Positions 20,379 through 31,187 of a stretch of 64,000 nucleotides of DNA are shown piece by piece. A model generated the notes under the pieces. It was given only the letters and a program-made list of their open reading frames with translations. It did not search any database and was not told the origin of the DNA. Every line of letters begins with the position of its first letter. Within the stretch, counting starts at the first letter, position 1. Source of the DNA: Haliotis asinina (taxonomy: Eukaryota; Mollusca; Gastropoda; Lepetellida; Haliotidae); the NCBI RefSeq assembly GCF_037392515.1, contig NC_090281.1, forward strand, positions 56,879,253-56,943,252, written 5' to 3'. The position numbers and the translations under genes were made by a program.

Positions 20379-20622
20379 CGTTCAAGTTTTGCTATTTTGA
20401 GCAGTAAATGAAAATTGTATTTAAGAAGAGGCGTGTGTTTACAGGTTGTCATCGTATTTCTCTCTGTATTTAATGATATCTTATTACAATTGGAAAGTCG
20501 ATGTAAGAATAGGAAGACATGAGAGAAAAGCAGAAAAATGTTGTGTTATAAATGAAGCTGATGTAGAGCATGGAGACGATGTTTGTACATAAAGTACATT
20601 ACTGTGCAGTACTTCAAGAGAC

Positions 20623-20694
20623 GGCCCTGTGGCGCAACGGTAGTGCGTCTGACTCCAGATCAGAAGGTTGCGTGTTCAAATCACGTCGGGGTCA
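20623..20694 (+). tRNA. tRNA-Trp: tRNA-Trp(CCA) copy 66
   Basis: F3, U23, intact; TATAACAAAG marker; next 319. Confidence 0.97.
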
Positions 20695-20941
20695 CATGAA
20701 AGTTTTGCTGTTTTGCTTAAATTATGAAAAACATGTATGTGTAGAAAGAGTAGTGTGTGGTGTCGCGTTGTCATCGTAGTTCTGTCTGTAATGAATGATA
20801 TATAGCTACAATTTGAAAATGGAAGTCAGAAGATTAGGATATGAGTAGAAAATGCATAAAGTATAACAAAGTAAAGCCGATGTAGAGCATGGAGCAGGTA
20901 TTTGTACTTAAAGTGCATTTTAGGGCATTGGCTTATCAGAT

Positions 20942-21013
20942 GGCCCTGTGGCGCAACGGTAGTGCGTCTGACTCCAGATCAGAAGGTTGCGTGTTCAAAT
21001 CACATCGGGGTCA
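20942..21013 (+). tRNA. tRNA-Trp: tRNA-Trp(CCA) copy 67, G64A
   Basis: F2, U23, C50/A64 mismatch; next 319. Confidence 0.88.
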
Positions 21014-21260
21014 CATCAAAGTTTTGCTGTTTTGCTTAAATTATGAAAAACATGTATGTGTAGAAAGAGTAGTGTGTGGTGTCGCGTTGTCATCGTAGTT
21101 CTGTCTGTAATGAATGATATATAGCTACAATTTGAAAATGGAAGTCAGAAGATTAGGATATGAGTAGAAAATGGATAAAGTATAGCAAAGAAAAACCGAT
21201 GTAGTGCATGGAACAGGTATTTGTACTTAAAGTGCATTTTAGGGCATTGGCTTATCAGAT

Positions 21261-21332
21261 GGCCTTGTGGCGCAACAGTAGCGCGTCTGACTCCAGATCA
21301 GAAGGTTGCATGTTCAAATCACGTCGGGGTCA
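21261..21332 (+). tRNA. tRNA-Trp: tRNA-Trp(CCA) copy 68, G18A class with G51A
   Basis: F2x; C5U, G18A, plus G51A opposite C63 in the T stem. B spacer with ACAATGGG. Confidence 0.75.
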
Positions 21333-21576
21333 CGTTCAAGTTTTGCTATTTTGAGCAGTAAATGAAAATTGTATTTAAGAAGAGGCGTGTGTTTACAGGT
21401 TGTCATCGTATTTCTCTCTGTATTTAATGATATCTTATTACAATGGGAAAGTCGATGTAAGAATAGGAAGACATGAGAGAAAAGCAGAAAAATGTTGTGT
21501 TATAAATGAAGCTGATGTAGAGCATGGAGACGATGTTTGTACATAAAGTACATTACTGTGCAGTACTTCAAGAGAC

Positions 21577-21648
21577 GGCCCTGTGGCGCAACGGTAGTGC
21601 GTCTGACTCCAGATCAGAAGGTTGCGTGTTCAAATCACGTCGGGGTCA
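21577..21648 (+). tRNA. tRNA-Trp: tRNA-Trp(CCA) copy 69
   Basis: F3, U23, intact; spacer GACATGAGTAG (a form between the 319 and 318 types); next 319. Confidence 0.97.
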
Positions 21649-21895
21649 CATGAAAGTTTTGCTGTTTTGCTTAAATTATGAAAAACATGTATGTGTAGAA
21701 AGAGTAGTGTGTGGTGTCGCGTTGTCATCGTAGTTCTGTCTGTAATGAATGATATATAGCTACAATTTGAAAATGGAAGTCAGAAGATTAGGACATGAGT
21801 AGAAAATGCATAAAGTATAGCAAAGTAAAGCCGATGTAGAGGATGGAGCAGATAATTGTACTTAAAGTGCATTATAGTGCATTGGCTTATCAGAT

Positions 21896-21967
21896 GGCCC
21901 TGTGGCGCAACGGTAGTGCGTCTGACTCCAGATCAGAAGGTTGCGTGTTCAAATCACGTCGGGGTCA
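21896..21967 (+). tRNA. tRNA-Trp: tRNA-Trp(CCA) copy 70
   Basis: F1, U23, intact; spacer GATATACAGC variant; next 318. Confidence 0.97.
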
Positions 21968-22213
21968 CATCAAAGTTTTGCTGTTTTGCTTAAATTATGA
22001 AAAACATGTATGTGTAGAAAGAGTAGTGTGTGGTGTCGCGTTGTCATCGTAGTTCTGTCTGTAATGAATGATATACAGCTACAATTTGAAAATGGAAGTC
22101 AGAAGATTAGGACATGAGAGAAAATGCATAAAGTATAGCAAAGTAAAGCCGATGTAGAGCATGGAGCAGATAATTGTACTTAAAGTGCATTATAGTGCAT
22201 TGGCTTATCAGAT

Positions 22214-22285
22214 GGCCCTGTGGCGCAACGGTAGTGCGTCTGACTCCAGATCAGAGGGTTGCGTGTTCAAATCACGTCGGGGTCA
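22214..22285 (+). tRNA. tRNA-Trp: tRNA-Trp(CCA) copy 71
   Basis: F1, U23 with G44; intact; next 319. Confidence 0.97.
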
Positions 22286-22532
22286 CATCAAAGTTTTGTT
22301 GTTTTGCTTAAATTATGAAAAACATGTATGTGTAGAAAGAGTAGTGTGTGGTGTCGCGTTGTCATCGTAGTTCTGTCTGTAATGAATGATATATAGCTAC
22401 AATTTGAAAATGGAAGTCAGAAGATTAGGATATGAGTAGAAAATGCATAAAGTATAGCAAAGTAAAGCCGATGTAGAGCATGGAGCAGATAATTGTACTT
22501 AAAGTGCATTATAGTGCATTGGCTTATCAGAT

Positions 22533-22604
22533 GGCCCTGTGGCGCAACGGTAGCGCGTCTGACTCCAGATCAGAAGGTTGCGTGTTCAAATCACGTCGGG
22601 GTCA
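22533..22604 (+). tRNA. tRNA-Trp: tRNA-Trp(CCA) copy 72
   Basis: F1, C23, intact; next 319. Confidence 0.97.
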
Positions 22605-22851
22605 CATCAAAGTTTTGTTGTTTTGCTTAAATTATGAAAAACATGTATGTGTAGAAAGAGTAGTGTGTGGTGTCGCGTTGTCATCGTAGTTCTGTCTGTA
22701 ATGAATGATATATAGCTACAATTTGAAAATGGAAGTCAGAAGATTAGGATATGAGTAGAAAATGCATAAAGTATAGCAAAGTAAAGCCGATGTAGAGCAT
22801 GGAGCAGATAATTGTACTTAAAGTGCATTATAGTGCATTGGCTTATCAGAT

Positions 22852-22923
22852 GGCCCTGTGGCGCAACGGTAGCGCGTCTGACTCCAGATCAGAAGGTTGC
22901 GTGTTCAAATCACGTCGGGATCA
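22852..22923 (+). tRNA. tRNA-Trp: tRNA-Trp(CCA) copy 73, G70A
   Basis: F1, C23. G70A faces C3 in the acceptor stem. B spacer. Confidence 0.88.
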
Positions 22924-23167
22924 CGTTCAAGTTTTGCTATTTTGAGCAGTAAATGAAAATTGTATTTAAGAAGAGGCGTGTGTTTACAGGTTGTCATCGT
23001 ATTTCTCTCTGTATTTAATGATATCTTATTACAATGGGAAAGTCGATGTAAGAATAGGAAGACATGAGAGAAAAGCAGAAAAATGTTGTGTTATAAATGA
23101 AGCTGATGTAGAGCATGGAGACGATGTTTGTACATAAAGTACATTACTGTGCAGTACTTCAAGAGAC

Positions 23168-23239
23168 GGCCCTGTGGCGCAACGGTAGTGCGTCTGACTC
23201 CAGATCAGAAGGTTGCGTGTTCAAATCACGTCGGGGTCA
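23168..23239 (+). tRNA. tRNA-Trp: tRNA-Trp(CCA) copy 74
   Basis: F3, U23, intact; next 319. Confidence 0.97.
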
Positions 23240-23486
23240 CATCAAAGTTTTGCTGTTTTGCTTAAATTATGAAAAACATGTATGTGTAGAAAGAGTAGTG
23301 TGTGGTGTCGCGTTGTCATCGTAGTTCTGTCTGTAATGAATGATATATAGCTACAATTTGAAAATGGAAGTCAGAAGATTAGGATATGAGTAGAAAATGC
23401 ATAAAGTATAGCAAAGTAAAACCGATGTAGAGCATGGAGCAGGTATTTGTACTTAAAGTGCATTTTAGGGCATTGGCTTATCAGAT

Positions 23487-23558
23487 GGCCCTGTGGCGCA
23501 ACGGTAGTGCGTCTGACTCCTGATCAGAAGGTTGCGTGTTCAAATCACATCGGGGTCA
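23487..23558 (+). tRNA. tRNA copy 75 with anticodon CCU (A36U)
   Basis: F2, U23, G64A. Anticodon 23519-23521 is CCT. It sits 10,407 bp from the identical-anticodon gene at 13080 inside a matching block, so both descend from one mutation. Next 319. Confidence 0.85.
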
Positions 23559-23805
23559 CATCAAAGTTTTGCTGTTTTGCTTAAATTATGAAAAACATGT
23601 ATGTGTAGAAAGAGTAGTGTGTGGTGTCGCGTTGTCATCGTAGTTCTGTCTGTAATGAATGATATATAGCTACAATTTGAAAATGGAAGTCAGAAGATTA
23701 GGATATGAGTAGAAAATGGATAAAGTATAGCAAAGAAAAACCGATGTAGTGCATGGAGCAGGTATTTGTACTTAAAGTGCATTTTAGGGCATTGGCTTAT
23801 CAGAT

Positions 23806-23877
23806 GGCCCTGTGGCGCAACAGTAGCGCGTCTGACTCCAGATCAGAAGGTTGCGTGTTCAAATCACGTCGGGGTCA
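23806..23877 (+). tRNA. tRNA-Trp: tRNA-Trp(CCA) copy 76, G18A with normal C5
   Basis: F2x; the only G18A copy keeping C5, so G18A may predate C5U or C5 was restored by conversion. B spacer. Confidence 0.8.
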
Positions 23878-24121
23878 CGTTCAAGTTTTGCTATTTTGAG
23901 CAGTAAATGAAAATTGTATTTAAGAAGAGGCGTGTGTTTACAGGTTGTCATCGTATTTCTCTCTGTATTTAATGATATCTTATTACAATTGGAAAGTCGA
24001 TGTAAGAATAGGAAGACATGAGAGAAAAGCAGAAAAATGTTGTGTTATAAATGAAGCTGATGTAGAGCATGGAGACGATGTTTGTACATAAAGTACATTA
24101 CTGTGCAGTACTTCAAGAGAC

Positions 24122-24193
24122 GGCCCTGTGGCGCAACGGTAGTGCGTCTGACTCCAGATCAGAAGGTTGCGTGTTCAAATCACGTCGGGGTCA
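24122..24193 (+). tRNA. tRNA-Trp: tRNA-Trp(CCA) copy 77
   Basis: F3, U23, intact; GGTGTTGCG marker; next 319. Confidence 0.97.
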
Positions 24194-24440
24194 CATGAAA
24201 GTTTTGCTGTTTTGCTTAAATTATGAAAAACATGTATGTGTAGAAAGAGTAGTGTGTGGTGTTGCGTTGTCATCGTAGTTCTGTCTGTAATGAATGATAT
24301 ATAGCTACAATTTGAAAATGGAAGTCAGAAGATTAGGATATGAGTAGAAAATGCATAAAGTATAACAAAGTAAAGCCGATGTAGAGCATGGAGCAGGTAT
24401 TTGTACTTAAAGTGCATTTTAGGGCATTGGCTTATCAGAT

Positions 24441-24512
24441 GGCCCTGTGGCGCAACGGTAGTGCGTCTGACTCCAGATCAGAAGGTTGCGTGTTCAAATC
24501 ACATCGGGGTCA
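24441..24512 (+). tRNA. tRNA-Trp: tRNA-Trp(CCA) copy 78, G64A
   Basis: F2, U23, C50/A64 mismatch; next 319. Confidence 0.88.
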
Positions 24513-24759
24513 CATCAAAGTTTTGCTGTTTTGCTTAAATTATGAAAAACATGTATGTGTAGAAAGAGTAGTGTGTGGTGTCGCGTTGTCATCGTAGTTC
24601 TGTCTGTAATGAATGATATATAGCTACAATTTGAAAATGGAAGTCAGAAGATTAGGATATGAGTAGAAAATGGATAAAGTATAGCAAAGAAAAACCGATG
24701 TAGTGCATGGAGCAGGTATTTGTACTTAAAGTGCATTTTAGGGCATTGGCTTATCAGAT

Positions 24760-24831
24760 GGCCTTGTGGCGCAACAGTAGCGCGTCTGACTCCAGATCAG
24801 AAGGTTGCGTGTTCAAATCACGTCGGGGTCA
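24760..24831 (+). tRNA. tRNA-Trp: tRNA-Trp(CCA) copy 79, G18A class
   Basis: F2x; C5U, G18A; B spacer with AATGCAGCTG. Confidence 0.8.
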
Positions 24832-25075
24832 CGTTCAAGTTTTGCTATTTTGAGCAGTAAATGAAAATTGTATTTAAGAAGAGGCGTGTGTTTACAGGTT
24901 GTCATCGTATTTCTCTCTGTATTTAATGATATCTTATTACAATGGGAAAGTCGATGTAAGAATAGGAAGACATGAGAGAAAAGCAGAAAAATGTTGTGTT
25001 ATAAATGCAGCTGATGTAGAGCATGGAGACGATGTTTGTACATAAAGTACATTACTGTGCAGTACTTCAAGAGAC

Positions 25076-25147
25076 GGCCCTGTGGCGCAACGGTAGTGCG
25101 TCTGACTCCAGATCAGAAGGTTGCGTGTTCAAATCACGTCGGGGTCA
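25076..25147 (+). tRNA. tRNA-Trp: tRNA-Trp(CCA) copy 80
   Basis: F3, U23, intact; next 319. Confidence 0.97.
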
Positions 25148-25394
25148 CATCAAAGTTTTGCTGTTTTGCTTAAATTATGAAAAACATGTATGTGTAGAAA
25201 GAGTAGTGTGTGGTGTCGCGTTGTCATCGTAGTTCTGTCTGTAATGAATGATATATAGCTACAATTTGAAAATGGAAGTCAGAAGATTAGGATATGAGTA
25301 GAAAATGGATAAAGTATAGCAAAGAAAAACCGATGTAGTGCATGGAGCAGGTATTTGTACTTAAAGTGCATTTTAGGGCATTGGCTTATCAGAT

Positions 25395-25466
25395 GGCCTT
25401 GTGGCGCAACAGTAGCGCGTCTGACTCCAGATCAGAAGGTTGCGTGTTCAAATCACGTCGGGGTCA
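25395..25466 (+). tRNA. tRNA-Trp: tRNA-Trp(CCA) copy 81, G18A class
   Basis: F2x; C5U, G18A; B spacer. Confidence 0.8.
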
Positions 25467-25710
25467 CGTTCAAGTTTTGCTATTTTGAGCAGTAAATGAA
25501 AATTGTATTTAAGAAGAGGCGTGTGTTTACAGGTTGTCATCGTATTTCTCTCTGTATTTAATGATATCTTATTACAATTGGAAAGTCGATGTAAGAATAG
25601 GAAGACATGAGAGAAAAGCAGAAAAATGTTGTGTTATAAATGAAGCTGATGTAGAGCATGGAGACGATGTTTGTACATAAAGTACATTACTGTGCAGTAC
25701 TTCAAGAGAC

Positions 25711-25782
25711 GGCCCTGTGGCGCAACGGTAGTGCGTCTGACTCCAGATCAGAAGGTTGCGTGTTCAAATCACGTCGGGGTCA
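25711..25782 (+). tRNA. tRNA-Trp: tRNA-Trp(CCA) copy 82
   Basis: F3, U23, intact; next 319. Confidence 0.97.
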
Positions 25783-26029
25783 CATGAAAGTTTTGCTGTT
25801 TTGCTTAAATTATGAAAAACATGTATGTGTAGAAAGAGTAGTGTGTGGTGTCGCGTTGTCATCGTAGTTCTGTCTGTAATGAATGATATATAGCTACAAT
25901 TTGAAAATGGAAGTCAGAAGATTAGGATATGAGTAGAAAATGGATAAAGTATAGCAAAGAAAAACCGATGTAGTGCATGGAGCAGGTATTTGTACTTAAA
26001 GTGCATTTTAGGGCATTGGCTTATCAGAT

Positions 26030-26101
26030 GGCCTTGTGGCGCAACAGTAGCGCGTCTGACTCCAGATCAGAAGGTTGCGTGTTCAAATCACGTCGGGGTC
26101 A
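26030..26101 (+). tRNA. tRNA-Trp: tRNA-Trp(CCA) copy 83, G18A class
   Basis: F2x; C5U, G18A; B spacer. Confidence 0.8.
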
Positions 26102-26345
26102 CGTTCAAGTTTTGCTATTTTGAGCAGTAAATGAAAATTGTATTTAAGAAGAGGCGTGTGTTTACAGGTTGTCATCGTATTTCTCTCTGTATTTAATGAT
26201 ATCTTATTACAATTGGAAAGTCGATGTAAGAATAGGAAGACATGAGAGAAAAGCAGAAAAATGTTGTGTTATAAATGAAGCTGATGTAGAGCATGGAGAC
26301 GATGTTTGTACATAAAGTACATTACTGTGCAGTACTTCAAGAGAC

Positions 26346-26417
26346 GGCCCTGTGGCGCAACGGTAGTGCGTCTGACTCCAGATCAGAAGGTTGCGTGTTC
26401 AAATCACGTCGGGGTCA
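26346..26417 (+). tRNA. tRNA-Trp: tRNA-Trp(CCA) copy 84
   Basis: F3, U23, intact; duplicate of 24122 at +2224; next 319. Confidence 0.97.
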
Positions 26418-26664
26418 CATGAAAGTTTTGCTGTTTTGCTTAAATTATGAAAAACATGTATGTGTAGAAAGAGTAGTGTGTGGTGTTGCGTTGTCATCGT
26501 AGTTCTGTCTGTAATGAATGATATATAGCTACAATTTGAAAATGGAAGTCAGAAGATTAGGATATGAGTAGAAAATGCATAAAGTATAACAAAGTAAAGC
26601 CGATGTAGAGCATGGAGCAGGTATTTGTACTTAAAGTGCATTTTAGGGCATTGGCTTATCAGAT

Positions 26665-26736
26665 GGCCCTGTGGCGCAACGGTAGTGCGTCTGACTCCAG
26701 ATCAGAAGGTTGCGTGTTCAAATCACATCGGGGTCA
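26665..26736 (+). tRNA. tRNA-Trp: tRNA-Trp(CCA) copy 85, G64A
   Basis: F2, U23, C50/A64 mismatch; duplicate of 24441; next 319. Confidence 0.88.
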
Positions 26737-26983
26737 CATCAAAGTTTTGCTGTTTTGCTTAAATTATGAAAAACATGTATGTGTAGAAAGAGTAGTGTGT
26801 GGTGTCGCGTTGTCATCGTAGTTCTGTCTGTAATGAATGATATATAGCTACAATTTGAAAATGGAAGTCAGAAGATTAGGATATGAGTAGAAAATGGATA
26901 AAGTATAGCAAAGAAAAACCGATGTAGTGCATGGAGCAGGTATTTGTACTTAAAGTGCATTTTAGGGCATTGGCTTATCAGAT

Positions 26984-27055
26984 GGCCTTGTGGCGCAACA
27001 GTAGCGCGTCTGACTCCAGATCAGAAGGTTGCGTGTTCAAATCACGTCGGGGTCA
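26984..27055 (+). tRNA. tRNA-Trp: tRNA-Trp(CCA) copy 86, G18A class
   Basis: F2x; C5U, G18A; duplicate of 24760 including AATGCAGCTG; B spacer. Confidence 0.8.
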
Positions 27056-27299
27056 CGTTCAAGTTTTGCTATTTTGAGCAGTAAATGAAAATTGTATTTA
27101 AGAAGAGGCGTGTGTTTACAGGTTGTCATCGTATTTCTCTCTGTATTTAATGATATCTTATTACAATGGGAAAGTCGATGTAAGAATAGGAAGACATGAG
27201 AGAAAAGCAGAAAAATGTTGTGTTATAAATGCAGCTGATGTAGAGCATGGAGACGATGTTTGTACATAAAGTACATTACTGTGCAGTACTTCAAGAGAC

Positions 27300-27371
27300 G
27301 GCCCTGTGGCGCAACGGTAGTGCGTCTGACTCCAGATCAGAAGGTTGCGTGTTCAAATCACGTCGGGGTCA
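27300..27371 (+). tRNA. tRNA-Trp: tRNA-Trp(CCA) copy 87
   Basis: F3, U23, intact; next 319. Confidence 0.97.
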
Positions 27372-27618
27372 CATCAAAGTTTTGCTGTTTTGCTTAAATT
27401 ATGAAAAACATGTATGTGTAGAAAGAGTAGTGTGTGGTGTCGCGTTGTCATCGTAGTTCTGTCTGTAATGAATGATATATAGCTACAATTTGAAAATGGA
27501 AGTCAGAAGATTAGGATATGAGTAGAAAATGGATAAAGTATAGCAAAGAAAAACCGATGTAGTGCATGGAGCAGGTATTTGTACTTAAAGTGCATTTTAG
27601 GGCATTGGCTTATCAGAT

Positions 27619-27690
27619 GGCCTTGTGGCGCAACAGTAGCGCGTCTGACTCCAGATCAGAAGGTTGCGTGTTCAAATCACGTCGGGGTCA
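27619..27690 (+). tRNA. tRNA-Trp: tRNA-Trp(CCA) copy 88, G18A class
   Basis: F2x; C5U, G18A; B spacer. Confidence 0.8.
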
Positions 27691-27934
27691 CGTTCAAGTT
27701 TTGCTATTTTGAGCAGTAAATGAAAATTGTATTTAAGAAGAGGCGTGTGTTTACAGGTTGTCATCGTATTTCTCTCTGTATTTAATGATATCTTATTACA
27801 ATTGGAAAGTCGATGTAAGAATAGGAAGACATGAGAGAAAAGCAGAAAAATGTTGTGTTATAAATGAAGCTGATGTAGAGCATGGAGACGATGTTTGTAC
27901 ATAAAGTACATTACTGTGCAGTACTTCAAGAGAC

Positions 27935-28006
27935 GGCCCTGTGGCGCAACGGTAGTGCGTCTGACTCCAGATCAGAAGGTTGCGTGTTCAAATCACGTCG
28001 GGGTCA
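27935..28006 (+). tRNA. tRNA-Trp: tRNA-Trp(CCA) copy 89
   Basis: F3, U23, intact; GGTGTTGCG marker; next 319. Confidence 0.97.
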
Positions 28007-28253
28007 CATGAAAGTTTTGCTGTTTTGCTTAAATTATGAAAAACATGTATGTGTAGAAAGAGTAGTGTGTGGTGTTGCGTTGTCATCGTAGTTCTGTCTG
28101 TAATGAATGATATATAGCTACAATTTGAAAATGGAAGTCAGAAGATTAGGATATGAGTAGAAAATGCATAAAGTATAACAAAGTAAAGCCGATGTAGAGC
28201 ATGGAGCAGGTATTTGTACTTAAAGTGCATTTTAGGGCATTGGCTTATCAGAT

Positions 28254-28325
28254 GGCCCTGTGGCGCAACGGTAGTGCGTCTGACTCTAGATCAGAAGGTT
28301 GCGTGTTCAAATCACATCGGGGTCA
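28254..28325 (+). tRNA. tRNA copy 90 with anticodon CUA (C35U), amber-suppressor type
   Basis: F2, U23, G64A. Position 35 is T (28287), so the anticodon at 28286-28288 is CTA and would read UAG stop codons. C35U is the classic change that turns tRNA-Trp into an amber suppressor. The A and B boxes and terminator are intact, so it could be transcribed; G64A leaves a C50/A64 T-stem mismatch that may lower stability. The paralogue at 15623 in the matching 12631-bp block is CCA, so the change looks recent. Next 319. Confidence 0.87.
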
Positions 28326-28572
28326 CATCAAAGTTTTGCTGTTTTGCTTAAATTATGAAAAACATGTATGTGTAGAAAGAGTAGTGTGTGGTGTCGCGTT
28401 GTCATCGTAGTTCTGTCTGTAATGAATGATATATAGCTACAATTTGAAAATGGAAGTCAGAAGATTAGGATATGAGTAGAAAATGGATAAAGTATAGCAA
28501 AGAAAAACCGATGGAGTGCATGGAGCAGGTATTTGTACTTAAAGTGCATTTTAGGGCATTGGCTTATCAGAT

Positions 28573-28644
28573 GGCGTTGTGGCGCAACAGTAGCGCGTCT
28601 GACTCCAGATCAGAAGGTTGCGTGTTCAAATCACGTCGGGGTCA
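28573..28644 (+). tRNA. tRNA-Trp(CCA)-like copy 91, C4G C5U G18A (likely pseudogene)
   Basis: F2x with GATGGAGTGC; duplicate of 15942 at +12631, with the same G4/G69 clash and G18A. B spacer. Confidence 0.72.
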
Positions 28645-28888
28645 CGTTCAAGTTTTGCTATTTTGAGCAGTAAATGAAAATTGTATTTAAGAAGAGGCGT
28701 GTGTTTACAGGTTGTCATCGTATTTCTCTCTGTATTTAATGATATCTTATTACAATTGGAAAGTCGATGTAAGAATAGGAAGACATGAGAGAAAAGCAGA
28801 AAAATGTTGTGTTATAAATGAAGCTGATGTAGAGCATGGAGACGATGTTTGTACATAAAGTACATTACTGTGCAGTACTTCAAGAGAC

Positions 28889-28960
28889 GGCCCTGTGGCG
28901 CAACGGTAGTGCGTCTGACTCCAGATCAGAAGGTTGCGTGTTCAAATCACGTCGGGGTCA
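28889..28960 (+). tRNA. tRNA-Trp: tRNA-Trp(CCA) copy 92
   Basis: F3, U23, intact; the whole counterpart of the truncated gene at 16258; next 319. Confidence 0.97.
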
Positions 28961-29207
28961 CATGAAAGTTTTGCTGTTTTGCTTAAATTATGAAAAACAT
29001 GTATGTGTAGAAAGAGTAGTGTGTGGTGTCGCGTTGTCATCGTAGTTCTGTCTGTAATGAATGATATATAGCTACAATTTGAAAATGGAAGTCAGAAGAT
29101 TAGGATATGAGTAGAAAATGCATAAAGTATAGCAAAGTAAAGCCGATGTAGAGCATGGAGCAGATAATTGTACTTAAAGTGCATTATAGTGCATTGGCTT
29201 ATCAGAT

Positions 29208-29279
29208 GGCCCTGTGGCGCAACGGTAGTGCGTCTGACTCCAGATCAGAAGGTTGCGTGTTCAAATCACGTCGGGGTCA
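29208..29279 (+). tRNA. tRNA-Trp: tRNA-Trp(CCA) copy 93
   Basis: F1, U23, intact; next 319. Confidence 0.97.
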
Positions 29280-29526
29280 CATCAAAGTTTTGCTGTTTTG
29301 CTTAAATTATGAAAAACATGTATGTGTAGAAAGAGTAGTGTGTGGTGTCGCGTTGTCATCGTAGTTCTGTCTGTAATGAATGATATATAGCTACAATTTG
29401 AAAATGGAAGTCAGAAGATTAGGATATGAGTAGAAAATGCATAAAGTATAGCAAAGTAAAGCCGATGTAGAGCATGGAGCAGATAATTGTACTTAAAGTG
29501 CATTATAGTGCATTGGCTTATCAGAT

Positions 29527-29598
29527 GGCCCTGTGGCGCAACGGTAGCGCGTCTGACTCCAGATCAGAAGGTTGCGTGTTCAAATCACGTCGGGGTCA
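29527..29598 (+). tRNA. tRNA-Trp: tRNA-Trp(CCA) copy 94
   Basis: F1, C23, intact; next 319. Confidence 0.97.
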
Positions 29599-29845
29599 CA
29601 TCAAAGTTTTGTTGTTTTGCTTAAATTATGAAAAACATGTATGTGTAGAAAGAGTAGTGTGTGGTGTCGCGTTGTCATCGTAGTTCTGTCTGTAATGAAT
29701 GATATATAGCTACAATTTGAAAATGGAAGTCAGAAGATTAGGATATGAGTAGAAAATGCATAAAGTATAGCAAAGTAAAGCCGATGTAGAGCATGGAGCA
29801 GATAATTGTACTTAAAGTGCATTATAGTGCATTGGCTTATCAGAT

Positions 29846-29917
29846 GGCCCTGTGGCGCAACGGTAGCGCGTCTGACTCCAGATCAGAAGGTTGCGTGTTC
29901 AAATCACGTCGGGGTCA
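29846..29917 (+). tRNA. tRNA-Trp: tRNA-Trp(CCA) copy 95
   Basis: F1, C23, intact; B spacer with AAGATACGTG marker. Confidence 0.97.
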
Positions 29918-30161
29918 CGTTCAAGTTTTGCTATTTTGAGCAGTAAATGAAAATTGTATTTAAGAAGATACGTGTGTTTACAGGTTGTCATCGTATTTCT
30001 CTCTGTATTTAATGATATCTTATTACAATTGGAAAGTCGATGTAAGAATAGGAAGACATGAGAGAAAAGCAGAAAAATGTTGTGTTATAAATGAAGCTGA
30101 TGTAGAGCATGGAGACGATGTTTGTACATAAAGTACATTACTGTGCAGTACTTCAAGAGAC

Positions 30162-30233
30162 GGCCCTGTGGCGCAACGGTAGTGCGTCTGACTCCAGATC
30201 AGAAGGTTGCGTGTTCAAATCACGTCGGGGTCA
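30162..30233 (+). tRNA. tRNA-Trp: tRNA-Trp(CCA) copy 96
   Basis: F3, U23, intact; next 319. Confidence 0.97.
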
Positions 30234-30480
30234 CATCAAAGTTTTGCTGTTTTGCTTAAATTATGAAAAACATGTATGTGTAGAAAGAGTAGTGTGTGGT
30301 GTCGCGTTGTCATCGTAGTTCTGTCTGTAATGAATGATATATAGCTACAATTTGAAAATGGAAGTCAGAAGATTAGGATATGAGTAGAAAATGCATAAAG
30401 TATAGCAAAGTAAAACCGATGTAGAGCATGGAGCAGGTATTTGTACTTAAAGTGCATTTTAGGGCATTGGCTTATCAGAT

Positions 30481-30552
30481 GGCCCTGTGGCGCAACGGTA
30501 GTGCGTCTGACTCCAGATCAGAAGGTTGCGTGTTCAAATCACATCGGGGTCA
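30481..30552 (+). tRNA. tRNA-Trp: tRNA-Trp(CCA) copy 97, G64A
   Basis: F2, U23, C50/A64 mismatch; next 319. Confidence 0.88.
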
Positions 30553-30799
30553 CATCAAAGTTTTGCTGTTTTGCTTAAATTATGAAAAACATGTATGTGT
30601 AGAAAGAGTAGTGTGTGGTGTCGCGTTGTCATCGTAGTTCTGTCTGTAATGAATGATATATAGCTACAATTTGAAAATGGAAGTCAGAAGATTAGGATAT
30701 GAGTAGAAAATGGATAAAGTATAGCAAAGAAAAACCGATGTAGTGCATGGAGCAGGTATTTGTACTTAAAGTGCATTTTAGGGCATTGGCTTATCAGAT

Positions 30800-30871
30800 G
30801 GCCTTGTGGCGCAACAGTAGCGCGTCTGACTCCAGATCAGAAGGTTGCGTGTTCAAATCACGTCGGGGTCA
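30800..30871 (+). tRNA. tRNA-Trp: tRNA-Trp(CCA) copy 98, G18A class
   Basis: F2x; C5U, G18A; B spacer. Confidence 0.8.
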
Positions 30872-31115
30872 CGTTCAAGTTTTGCTATTTTGAGCAGTAA
30901 ATGAAAATTGTATTTAAGAAGAGGCGTGTGTTTACAGGTTGTCATCGTATTTCTCTCTGTATTTAATGATATCTTATTACAATTGGAAAGTCGATGTAAG
31001 AATAGGAAGACATGAGAGAAAAGCAGAAAAATGTTGTGTTATAAATGAAGCTGATGTAGAGCATGGAGACGATGTTTGTACATAAAGTACATTACTGTGC
31101 AGTACTTCAAGAGAC

Positions 31116-31187
31116 GGCCCTGTGGCGCAACGGTAGTGCGTCTGACTCCAGATCAGAAGGTTGCGTGTTCAAATCACGTCGGGGTCA
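31116..31187 (+). tRNA. tRNA-Trp: tRNA-Trp(CCA) copy 99
   Basis: F3, U23, intact; opens the 1275-bp higher-order repeat; next 319. Confidence 0.97.

Larger units (their letters stand above)
24100..28200 (+). repeat. Tandem duplication, 2224-bp period (7 genes)
   Basis: Genes at 24122-25711 reappear at 26346-27935 with offset 2224, sharing the AATGCAGCTG variant in the B spacer (25007, 27231). The GGTGTTGCG and TATAACAAAG markers also follow the pattern. The same AATGCAGCTG marker near 14597 ties both to the 13.7-15.3 kb block. Confidence 0.75.
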
